A DNA stretch of 64,000 nt from Alkalimarinus coralli (GTDB lineage Bacteria; Pseudomonadota; Gammaproteobacteria; Pseudomonadales; Oleiphilaceae). Of this stretch, positions 26,594-34,059 are shown one piece after another. The notes under the pieces are model-generated. The model made no database searches. It worked only from the letters and a program-made list of their open reading frames with translations, and had not been told where the DNA came from. Both the position numbers and the translations under genes were made by a program. The stretch's first letter is position 1. The number at the start of each line of letters is the position of its first letter. The DNA is taken from the NCBI RefSeq assembly GCF_023650515.1, contig NZ_CP096016.1, positions 2,661,001 to 2,725,000 on the forward strand, given 5' to 3'.

Positions 26594-26870
26594 ATGAAAA
26601 CAAGTCATGTCACTCGTACCAGAGCACTAATCAAAGGGTTTTCACTCGCACTGCTCATAAGCCTGTTGTTCGGTATTCAGTCTGCAAGAGCCGACCTGCC
26701 CAGCAATGCGGCTGCTGCAGGTGACAGTATTACCATGGGGTTTGCTGCCGATTGAACAGGTAACATCTGGTTCTGGGATCTTGCTTGCCTGTTAGGTGGC
26801 GATCAGCCTGAACACTCCTGATTTAACGGCTGGGGCTCAGATGTTTTTAGCATTCACGGCCGTTACTAAC
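26594..26870 (+). pseudogene. Decayed SGNH/GDSL-type hydrolase
   Basis: ATG at 26594 (GGAG upstream) begins a signal peptide (LALLISLLFGIQSARA) and a GDS block, AAAGDSITMGF. A TGA at 26753-26755 interrupts the frame, and the same frame continues with GNIWFWDLACLLGGDQPEHS, a second TGA, FNGWGSDVFSIHGRY and a TAA. The continuing text reads like SGNH-hydrolase sequence in which a Cys and a Trp codon became TGA. The gene also ends far too early (family members exceed 200 residues). It is a truncated pseudogene. Confidence 0.75.
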
Positions 26871-26910
26871 AGCTAAAAGTACGCCCTCAACAGTTAAAAC
26901 AACCACCAAC

Positions 26911-26978
26911 GCCCACTATAATGTTCTTCCGGCTATAATTAGCTCCCGACTATAATTAGTGCCCGACTATGCTTACTT
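26911..26978 (+). repeat. Four 17-bp tandem units carrying TATAAT
   Basis: Units start at 26911, 26928, 26945 and 26962. TATAAT occurs at 26917, 26934 and 26951, and a decayed TATGCT at 26968, always 17 bases apart. The units share C-GACTATAATTAG. The array lies 70-140 bases upstream of the HugZ-like gene, so the hexamers could act as -10 elements, but no matching -35 is obvious. Confidence 0.7.
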
Positions 26979-27048
26979 CCAGGTGGGCATTAGCGTCCAG
27001 CATAGTTCCACACAATTGCAGAGGGCCAATGGCCACTATAGGAAAACC

Positions 27049-27546
27049 ATGAATCAGTCAGTGAATTCAGAAGAAATAATAGAAGAAGCCTCAGACCTGG
27101 TTAACCAGTTTAAAACCGTTCAACTTGCAACGCTTAACCCGGCAGGCAACCCGGAAGCCAGCTACGCCCCTTACATTAAGCAGGCGGGGCGCTATTATAT
27201 CTTTATTAGCGAACTGGCATCACATACGGCAAATATTCTACGCCACCCTATGCTCTCTCTTTTTTTCATACAAAACGAAGTTGATGCGAAAAACCTGTTC
27301 GCGCGTCGTCGGCTAACCATTGAGTGCAGCGCCACCCCCATTCCCAGAGAACATCAACAATGGGAGACGCTGTTAGATCTCTTTCAGGCAGAGCACGGCC
27401 CTACAGTTGAATTATTGCGCTCACTGCCGGATTTTCAACTATTTGAACTCACCCCATCAACCGCTAATTATGTGAAGGGGTTTGGCCAGGCTTTTACGCT
27501 TGAAGGGGAAAACTTACAAACCGTGAAGCAATCAAAAGGCAAATAA
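27049..27546 (+). CDS. HugZ/HutZ-like haem-utilisation protein (split-barrel fold)
   Basis: This 165-residue protein of the pyridoxamine-phosphate oxidase-like split barrel has LATLNPAGNPEASYAPYIK, YYIFISELASHTANI, LFARRRLTIECSA and a C-terminal YVKGFGQAF, which closely follow the HutZ pattern. HutZ and HugZ bind or degrade haem. The C-terminal His used as haem ligand in characterised members is not seen in the tail (LEGENLQTVKQSKGK), so haem oxygenase activity is uncertain. ATG at 27049 with AGGAAAA upstream is chosen; a frame open from 26959 is not needed. It may link with the haem-like receptor at 9.8 kb. Confidence 0.8.
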   Translation: MNQSVNSEEIIEEASDLVNQFKTVQLATLNPAGNPEASYAPYIKQAGRYYIFISELASHTANILRHPMLSLFFIQNEVDAKNLFARRRLTIECSATPIPREHQQWETLLDLFQAEHGPTVELLRSLPDFQLFELTPSTANYVKGFGQAFTLEGENLQTVKQSKGK

Positions 27547-27577
27547 ACGTATCTGCCATGGATTTGAAACCTGCAAA

Positions 27578-27721
27578 TTACTCGACTCGATAGTCGTACC
27601 GCACTGGCAAACCATTGCGCATTAAAACAAGCGTGATTGACTCATCATTGCCCAGCGTCTCCCATAATGGGTTCTGTCGTTCTGAGGTAGGAACGAGCCC
27701 TTGTGGGGGGGGAAGAGTTGT
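27578..27721 (-). pseudogene. C-terminal remnant of a PDZ-type protein (GspC-like)
   Basis: On the minus strand an open stretch ending at TAA reads LWETLGNDESITLVLMRNGL and then PVRYDYRVE. This resembles the last strands of a PDZ domain such as that of GspC (xxSITLxxxRNGxPVxxxY). It starts after an in-frame TGA near 27722 and a run of eight G/C bases, with no start codon. No intact type II secretion gene is nearby. It is probably a leftover from a deletion. Confidence 0.35.
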
Positions 27722-27732
27722 TCACGTTTTAC

Positions 27733-28350
27733 CTAAGCCCGGTCACCCCCCCATCGTTCGACCATCTTTTGCTCAACGCCGAGATGGTCTAGCACCCTCG
27801 CCACCATAAAGTCGATCACATCCTCTACCGACTCAGGCTTATGATAAAAACCAGGGCTGGCAGGCATGATCGTCGCCCCCATCTGCGTCAGTTTAAGCAT
27901 ATTTTCCAAGTGAATAGCCGAATACGGGCTCTCTCGTGGTACCAGGATCAATTGACGCCGCTCTTTCAGCACCACATCCGCCGCGCGCTCAATTAAGTTA
28001 TTACTCGCCCCGGTAGCAATTGCCGAAAGTGCGCCAGTACTGCATGGGCAGACAACCATTGATGAAGGCGCGCCTGAACCCGATGCCACCGGTGACATCC
28101 AATCTTCTTTTCCGAAAACCACTAATTGGCCTTCTTTTGCATGATATCGCTCAGTTAAGAATTGTGTCATCGCAGCCGCTTGAGCGGGAAGTTTCAACTC
28201 TGTCTCTGTGGCAATAACAACCTGCGCTGCTTTTGAGACCAGGACAAATACCTTAATATCTGACTTAATCAAGCACTCTATCAGTCGAAGCCCGTACTGA
28301 GCCCCTGATGCCCCGGTAATGGCAACGGTTACGCGTTTTTGCTCTATCAT
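27733..28350 (-). CDS. ubiX: Flavin prenyltransferase UbiX
   Basis: This 205-residue enzyme makes prenylated FMN for UbiD decarboxylase in ubiquinone synthesis. It has [15 protein letters not shown], the [19 protein letters not shown] segment, [16 protein letters not shown], and [13 protein letters not shown]. It lies 3 bases downstream of mpl in the same direction, a common gammaproteobacterial arrangement. Confidence 0.95.
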   Translation of the reverse strand: MIEQKRVTVAITGASGAQYGLRLIECLIKSDIKVFVLVSKAAQVVIATETELKLPAQAAAMTQFLTERYHAKEGQLVVFGKEDWMSPVASGSGAPSSMVVCPCSTGALSAIATGASNNLIERAADVVLKERRQLILVPRESPYSAIHLENMLKLTQMGATIMPASPGFYHKPESVEDVIDFMVARVLDHLGVEQKMVERWGGDRA

Positions 28351-28353
28351 GAC

Positions 28354-29748
28354 TTATGCCTTCTCTTCTAACGCAGCAATCAGTTGCTGATGTATACCGG
28401 AAAAGCCGCCGTTACTCATAATCACTACATGCTGGTTGGATGAACCAGCATCATGAATGCCCTGCGTTACAGTCTTGATAATGCTTTCAACAGACGAACC
28501 CAGTTGGTGCTTGCTAACGGCACTATCAACCATGCCATTTAACCAGTCCATTGAACCATCTATTGCCAGGTTTGCCCAAACAACCTGATCTGCCTCATCT
28601 GCCGAAGTGAGCAGGCTACGTTGATGGACACCCATTTTCATCGTGTTTGAACGTGGCTCGATGAGCGCGATAATTGAATCTGTACCGACCTGTTTTCTAA
28701 GCCCATCAAGGGTTGTCTCAATGGCTGTAGGGTGATGGGCGAAGTCATCATATATCTTAATGCTATTAACACCCGTTACATTTTTAATATCAGCCAATAG
28801 TTCAAGGCGGCGCTTAACCCCGCCAAACTGGCTCAGTGCTTCTGCGGCCACTTTGGCAGTCACCCCGACGTGCCTGGCGGCAGCCATTGCCGCGACACCG
28901 TTCAACACATTATGCAGGCCTGTCATACCCCAGTTTACGGTCGCATGCTCCTGCTCAATGTTGATAGAAAATTCAGAGCCATCTGGCGCATTAAGCCTGT
29001 AGTTCCAGTCGCCGTCTCCTGTAGATATTGTCTGCAAGTCGCTCCAACAACCTTTGTCTAATACCTGTTGGAGGCTTGCTGTGTTTTTCGGGGCAATAAT
29101 CAGCCCTGATGAAGGCACTGTTCGAATTAAGTGGTGGAACTGTGTTTGGATAGCCGCCAAGTCTGGAAAAATATCAGCATGGTCGAACTCTAAATTATTC
29201 ATAACTAGCGTGCGTGGACGATAGTGTACAAACTTGGAGCGTTTATCAAAAAAGGCACTGTCGTATTCATCCGCTTCTACAACAAAAAAAGGCGTATCTC
29301 CCAGCCGGGCTGAGGCTTCAAAGTTTTGCGGCACCCCCCCGATTAAAAAGCCCGGAGACATGCCCGCATACTCCAGAATCCATGCAAGCATGGTACTTGT
29401 GGTTGTCTTTCCATGAGTGCCTGACACAGCCAGCGTCCAGCGCCCTTGCAGCACGTATCTTGAAAGCCACTCTGGCCCTGAGGTATAGGGCAACCCTTGA
29501 TTCAAAACGGCTTCCACCTCGGGGTTACCACGACTCATGGCATTGCCTATAACCACAAGGTCAGGCTCAGGATTCAGGTTGTCGGGCGAATACCCATTCA
29601 TCAGCTCAATGCCTTGAGCTTCCAGCTGAGTGCTCATAGGCGGGTAAACGGCTTGGTCAGACCCTGTAACATGATGCCCAAGTTGCTTGGCCAATACCGC
29701 CAAGCTGCCCATGAAAGTGCCACAAATACCTAAAATATGAATATGCAT
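28354..29748 (-). CDS. mpl: UDP-N-acetylmuramate:tripeptide ligase (murein recycling)
   Basis: This 464-residue Mur-ligase-family enzyme attaches recovered L-Ala-gamma-D-Glu-meso-DAP to UDP-MurNAc. It has the N-terminal HILGICGTFMGSLAVLA, ATP loop SGTHGKTTTSTML, EADEYDSAFFDKRSKF, and the C-terminal DDFAHHPTAI motif followed by LIEPRSNTMK. The length is usual. It heads an operon with ubiX. Confidence 0.95.
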   Translation of the reverse strand: MHIHILGICGTFMGSLAVLAKQLGHHVTGSDQAVYPPMSTQLEAQGIELMNGYSPDNLNPEPDLVVIGNAMSRGNPEVEAVLNQGLPYTSGPEWLSRYVLQGRWTLAVSGTHGKTTTSTMLAWILEYAGMSPGFLIGGVPQNFEASARLGDTPFFVVEADEYDSAFFDKRSKFVHYRPRTLVMNNLEFDHADIFPDLAAIQTQFHHLIRTVPSSGLIIAPKNTASLQQVLDKGCWSDLQTISTGDGDWNYRLNAPDGSEFSINIEQEHATVNWGMTGLHNVLNGVAAMAAARHVGVTAKVAAEALSQFGGVKRRLELLADIKNVTGVNSIKIYDDFAHHPTAIETTLDGLRKQVGTDSIIALIEPRSNTMKMGVHQRSLLTSADEADQVVWANLAIDGSMDWLNGMVDSAVSKHQLGSSVESIIKTVTQGIHDAGSSNQHVVIMSNGGFSGIHQQLIAALEEKA

Positions 29749-29807
29749 TAAAATATATCGCGTCTATTGTATTAATGTTTGTAGTAATGTTGGGTGGAAG
29801 AACAGCG

Positions 29808-30020
29808 TTATTTATTATCAGTTAGTCTGGCTTCTCGCCTTTTCTTTGCCTCAAGCATCACGGCTCTGCGCTGCTCTTCTGTCAATTTACGCCATGCCAG
29901 TATTTCATCTAAAGAGCGAAAACAGCCCAGGCAAATATCTTGTTCGTCCAGGCAACAGTTTCTCACGCATGGGTTTGAACGATGCCCATCCGATGGCTTT
30001 AAGTTAAGCAACTGTGACAT
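29808..30020 (-). CDS. DUF1289 small Cys-rich protein
   Basis: This protein of about 70 residues has the family pattern NPCVRNCCLDEQDICLGCFRS (C-x3-C-x7-C-x2-C type) followed by the conserved helix LDEILAWRKLTEEQRRAV. The spacing suggests a small zinc or Fe-S site. The role is unknown. ATG at 30020 (GGTGGG upstream) is preferred over a TTG nine codons earlier. It is transcribed alone, upstream of mpl in the same direction. Confidence 0.8.
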   Translation of the reverse strand: MSQLLNLKPSDGHRSNPCVRNCCLDEQDICLGCFRSLDEILAWRKLTEEQRRAVMLEAKKRREARLTDNK

Positions 30021-30176
30021 AAACGGCCCACCAGTTAACACCTTCAACTTAAGTTTAATCGCTTATGGTATAGGGTGAAAGCATAATGCACGTAAGAATA
30101 TAATTTCAGGATGCAGCACAACTGATATAGTACTACCCTATAGTCAATTCTTTTTAAATAGATGCAGGGATAATGC

Positions 30177-30959
30177 ATGCAAGGCTCTACGATCAAACGT
30201 TTAATACGCCATTCGGTAATTGTTTTCGCCATGACTCTGCCTACGCTTGCATTCGCTGAGAACAAGCCCTTTTCTGTTGCTTATAACGAAAGCTGGCCAC
30301 CATTTAGCTTTAGAAATGAAAACAATGAAATGGCAGGCATTCTGGTTGATATCGTTAAAGAAGTCTTTGAGACGAAGTTAAAAGAGCCTGTCGAGTTTTA
30401 TGGATACCCTTGGAAGCGGGTTCAGCACAATGTTGAAATTGGCGTTCATGATGCGCTTGTAACAACCGCCACTGAAGCACGGCTTGCATATAGCAATAGC
30501 AGCAGTGAAGTAGTGTATACGCTTGAAGAAAAAGCATTTATCAACAGGCATTCCAAACATAAAAAAGCGTTATCTGCGCTCACCCTAAGCAACATAAGCG
30601 AGTTAGAAAACTACAACGTATGCGACATGATTGGAAATGGCTGGGCAAACAATTTTTATGGCAAGTATGGTATTGAAATAAAGCGATTTAAAGACATTAA
30701 TCTCTGTTTTAGAAATATAGCATTTGAGCGATATGATATCGCCATACACGCCAGCGCTGCAGGTTTAGCGCTACTAAAAAAAGAGCAGCTTACGGATAAA
30801 GTCGAGATGCTGCCTTTCGTATTTGACGAAGTCCCCTTTCCGTTACTGGTCAGCAAAAAATCAAAACACCCAGATATATTGCCTAAGTTCGACCAAGCTA
30901 TAAGGGTATTCAAGCAGCAAGGTGGAATTCAGAAAATCGTAGACCGATATACGCGTTAA
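30177..30959 (+). CDS. Periplasmic solute-binding protein, family 3
   Basis: This 260-residue exported protein has a signal peptide ending LPTLAFA before ENKPFSVAYNESWPPFSF. It has the extracellular solute-binding family 3 fold with the central GILVDIVKEVFE. It is typical of the many stand-alone polar-amino-acid-like binding proteins of marine gammaproteobacteria with no permease nearby. AGGGA is 6 bases upstream of ATG. Its TAA overlaps the stop codon of the convergent lipase gene through the shared TTAA, leaving no terminator between them. Confidence 0.82.
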   Translation: MQGSTIKRLIRHSVIVFAMTLPTLAFAENKPFSVAYNESWPPFSFRNENNEMAGILVDIVKEVFETKLKEPVEFYGYPWKRVQHNVEIGVHDALVTTATEARLAYSNSSSEVVYTLEEKAFINRHSKHKKALSALTLSNISELENYNVCDMIGNGWANNFYGKYGIEIKRFKDINLCFRNIAFERYDIAIHASAAGLALLKKEQLTDKVEMLPFVFDEVPFPLLVSKKSKHPDILPKFDQAIRVFKQQGGIQKIVDRYTR

Positions 30960-32626
30960 GCTCTTTTTTCAGATACCCAGCGTTCATCATTTTGAAAAAA
31001 AATGGCTCGCCGCTGAAAGTACCGGTCTCCAGTTGGGTCTGGCGTGTGAGCGACAGAGTCATGAATATACTTTTCAAACAACAGTGAAGCCTCTTTCGGC
31101 AATGAAACAGGCGCGTCCATCCAAGTCAGAAAATCACGTTCTTCGCGAGTAATCGATTTAACTCGGCGCTGCTCATTCATCTGTCCCTTAGCCCCTGATA
31201 AGTGGTAAAAAGCAGATGCAGGCGGGGAGAATCTGGGCGTTACGCCTTTAAAGTACAAATCTCTCCATTTAGCGCTGTAGTAGCTCTCGCTTAGTTGAGC
31301 GTAAGCATCCTCCATATCATCAATGGAGTTATTTATTGACTCAATTTCATCTTGCTTGCCCTGTAGTTCCCGGTGAATCTCCAAGTAGGCGGGGTCATCA
31401 TAAACCCCCAGTCTTAACTGAACACCGGTTAACTTTCTTGGCGCACGCCTTTGGGCATCACGAAGATCCTTAATTATTTGAACTCTCTTCTCTCGCTCAT
31501 CTTTGGAAATAGGCTCTATACTGTCTTGTAAATTCTTTCTGTGAGCCTTGGCCTTATTGATAAGAAGCGTAAATTCATCGGGTTGGGCAACCAATTTTTT
31601 CAACCATTTAAAGTAAAGCGCTTCATGGTAGGCAATAGATTGGTAGAGGTTTGGGGTGGAAGGTATCTGACCACAATAAGACTTATAAAAACGTTTAAGC
31701 TCAGAAGACACTTCAAATACGCTGTATAGCTCTGGGTTGGATAACTTTAGTTCTTCAACTGAATACAGAGGCACGCCCGCATTAATTGCCGCCTGACTCA
31801 TATTATGTAGTGGAATGCGAGAAAGCTCTTTATGTCTTCCCTGTTCATGTTGCATATAACCTCCCCCAACATCCGCATGCATACCGGGATAGACCACTTC
31901 CTTTAGCCTGCCAGATACAGGTATGCAACCACTAGTGCGTATAGACTGTAGGTCGAATTTAGAACGCCTCTCATGAGCCGCAATAAAATGAACAGTTTTT
32001 TCTACAGCCTGCGGGATTTCAAACTCAAAACCCCAATCTATATTATTCCCCCCAAGACCAAACGAACCCACAGTATCAAAAATACCCAAAAATTTGATAT
32101 TAATATGTTCGCCTACTTTGAATGGGTTACCAGGGTCGTTCTGATTCTCCAGACCTTCATTGACCAACACATTTGCGAAGTGCCGAGCTAACGCGGCACC
32201 TCGGCTAAAGCCAAATAGGGCTATATTGATAGTTTTTGCATGGTTCTGATCCTTTAAAAAATCAGCAGCTTTACTTTTGGCGTACAGAATTCGAGCTTGC
32301 CCTCCTGCACCTGAGGCGCCCCCGATATAGACCGAGTCACGGATATAGTCAATAGGCCCTTGATCGCCGCTTCTCGTGCCCACACCGTTAATGTATATTC
32401 GGTAGACCCCGCTATTGACCAGCTCTTTAGCGGATTTGTGTAGTTTGGCTACATTAGTCATTCTTCCAAGCGCTTCATCAACTTCAATATTATTACCTGT
32501 TCCATCAAAGAAAACACTAATCCATATACTATCGGGTTTGTTACAGGCAATCCCCCCGTTGCACTTTGCTGAAGAAAGTTGTGACGCAGAACTAAAATGG
32601 GTATTAATATTCATTGATCGACTCAT
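30956..32626 (-). CDS. T6SS phospholipase effector, Tle1-like (DUF2235)
   Basis: This 556-residue protein has the DUF2235 alpha/beta hydrolase fold. It begins WISVFFDGTGNN, the nucleophile elbow is FGFSRGAALARHF (GxSRG), LGIFDTVGSFG supplies an Asp, and GMHADVGGGY supplies the His region. Tle1 lipases are delivered by VgrG and hydrolyse phospholipids of rival cells. It is the last gene of the minus-strand vgrG/DUF4123/lipoprotein run. A second Met four codons in (32614) has AAGGA 11 bases upstream and may be the true start. It has no transmembrane segment. Confidence 0.85.
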   Translation of the reverse strand: MSRSMNINTHFSSASQLSSAKCNGGIACNKPDSIWISVFFDGTGNNIEVDEALGRMTNVAKLHKSAKELVNSGVYRIYINGVGTRSGDQGPIDYIRDSVYIGGASGAGGQARILYAKSKAADFLKDQNHAKTINIALFGFSRGAALARHFANVLVNEGLENQNDPGNPFKVGEHINIKFLGIFDTVGSFGLGGNNIDWGFEFEIPQAVEKTVHFIAAHERRSKFDLQSIRTSGCIPVSGRLKEVVYPGMHADVGGGYMQHEQGRHKELSRIPLHNMSQAAINAGVPLYSVEELKLSNPELYSVFEVSSELKRFYKSYCGQIPSTPNLYQSIAYHEALYFKWLKKLVAQPDEFTLLINKAKAHRKNLQDSIEPISKDEREKRVQIIKDLRDAQRRAPRKLTGVQLRLGVYDDPAYLEIHRELQGKQDEIESINNSIDDMEDAYAQLSESYYSAKWRDLYFKGVTPRFSPPASAFYHLSGAKGQMNEQRRVKSITREERDFLTWMDAPVSLPKEASLLFEKYIHDSVAHTPDPTGDRYFQRRAIFFQNDERWVSEKRA

Positions 32627-32650
32627 CCTTGAGTTATAGTAAGTTACAAT

Positions 32651-33142
32651 TTAATGCCTATGCCACCACCAACCTATTTTTTTGGGGCCATCATAAAAAC
32701 TTACGCCTTGCGAATCATTGTTTTTATCAATATATGAAACTCCCAGCTCGGCTATAATACGGTCATTAGGAAAAACATGAATTCTGAGCTGGTTATCACG
32801 TACCCTAGCGCCACTCGGCAGATCAGGATATGGTGGAATAGGTATTACTTGAACATTGTCTTCATCCCCTATTACATCCCCCCAATTCCAGGTAAAAATA
32901 GCCTTACGCGGTACCCATTTAACATCTAGCAATACACTTCCCCCCTCATTCTGAGCATTTGCGGCTCCAGCCCAATAGGTAAACCCGCCTAGCTGTATTG
33001 AGCTTGTAAATATCGGCCGGTCTGTATGGTTAACAATGATGATCGAGTGAAACCCGTCCCGATACCAGACGCAGCTTGCACTCGCTAATACCATTAGCAC
33101 TAACATCACACCGCCACAGGCCTTCAATAGCTTATTTTTCAT
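32651..33142 (-). CDS. Putative immunity lipoprotein (DUF3304-like)
   Basis: This 163-residue protein has a lipoprotein-type signal (MKNKLLKACGGVMLVLMV then ASASC). The mature part begins VWYRDGFHSIIIVNHTDRPI, with a Trp-rich end (KKIGWWWHRH). The DUF3304 family occurs beside Tle1-type lipase genes and is proposed to protect the producer in the periplasm. Its ATG overlaps the DUF4123 stop by 4 bases, and the lipase gene follows. The family match is by eye and the immunity role is inferred from position. Confidence 0.65.
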   Translation of the reverse strand: MKNKLLKACGGVMLVLMVLASASCVWYRDGFHSIIIVNHTDRPIFTSSIQLGGFTYWAGAANAQNEGGSVLLDVKWVPRKAIFTWNWGDVIGDEDNVQVIPIPPYPDLPSGARVRDNQLRIHVFPNDRIIAELGVSYIDKNNDSQGVSFYDGPKKIGWWWHRH

Positions 33143-34059
33143 TGTCCAAGTCCTTTTTTGAGGGGGGCAGCACCCCAATTGTGCTCACGGATATATTCCC
33201 AAGTTATCTCATCAATACCTGATAGCGCATCACTTAACGAGTTATATTTTCTGTCTTTTGTGGCATTTATAATGATTGGATGGGTCTCAAAACGATCTCC
33301 AAACTCCAGTGACAGACTGCTTAACAGCCCTACAGAAGAGTCGTCATTGAACCCCAATCGGGTAGCCCTTGGAATGTAATCATCTCTTATCCGCGTTAGA
33401 ATTTCCGCGTCTGTGAAGGCATGAGTTTTTTCAATAAAGTTCAACTTCAAATAACTCAATATTTTGAAGGGCAATAAGGCTGATGTAAGGATGGGAGTAA
33501 GCCTCTGTTCAAATCGACGAGTAGTCATCATTGTGTCGGTCAAGTCTGCATTGCTCACTTGCTCATAAAGTGCGATTTCTTCGTTGTAATAATCCCATAT
33601 CATGAGTCTCGAAATGGGGTACACTAGTTGCTCAACACTCTGCTCGGGGGCATATTGGAGATACGCAAGCATCACGCGTGGGTCATAAAAGCGAAATAAC
33701 ATCGGCTTGCCATCGTCATCAACTACACAAACTCTGGCTCTATATAAAATAAATAGCGCATCCAAAGAAAGAGACGATGTGAAGAAAAACCCGACAGGCT
33801 GTTTTTGCCAACTACCCAAGATCCAATTCGTAAGTGATGATTCTTTCTCAAGTTTAACAATATACGGGGCTTGCTCTGACAGCTCGGCGGCAGACGACTG
33901 GAAAAACAACGATATGGCTTGAGGTTCTTTTTCTAGTTCCCATATCTTGGCTGGCAATGCTTGGTGAGAGGCAGCATCTAAAAAAGCATAAGTGTTTTCT
34001 CCATGATCAGGCCACAATTTTTCATAGAGCAAGTCCAAGCTGATTGCATCATGCTTCAT
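33139..34059 (-). CDS. DUF4123 T6SS effector adaptor
   Basis: This protein of about 306 residues has the DUF4123 N-terminus (YAFLDAASHQALPAKIWE) and mid region LFRFYDPRVMLAYL. Adaptors of this type load a specific effector onto the VgrG tip. ATG at 34059 (CAGGGGGA upstream) overlaps the vgrG end by 11 bases, and its stop overlaps the lipoprotein ATG, so the four genes are likely translated from one message. It should escort the Tle1-like lipase. Confidence 0.85.
   Translation of the reverse strand: MKHDAISLDLLYEKLWPDHGENTYAFLDAASHQALPAKIWELEKEPQAISLFFQSSAAELSEQAPYIVKLEKESSLTNWILGSWQKQPVGFFFTSSLSLDALFILYRARVCVVDDDGKPMLFRFYDPRVMLAYLQYAPEQSVEQLVYPISRLMIWDYYNEEIALYEQVSNADLTDTMMTTRRFEQRLTPILTSALLPFKILSYLKLNFIEKTHAFTDAEILTRIRDDYIPRATRLGFNDDSSVGLLSSLSLEFGDRFETHPIIINATKDRKYNSLSDALSGIDEITWEYIREHNWGAAPLKKGLGQ

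Noticed and set aside
26594..26870. Selenocysteine at the first TGA of the SGNH gene
   Set aside because: A second TGA falls at a Trp position and a TAA follows, and no insertion hairpin is evident; ordinary decay is simpler.
26911..26978. CRISPR-like array at the 17-bp repeats
   Set aside because: Units are adjacent without unique spacers and are too short; no cas genes are near.
26959..27048. Longer HugZ-like protein from 26959
   Set aside because: The extension runs out of the 17-bp repeat array and has no family similarity; AGGAAAA sits before ATG 27049.
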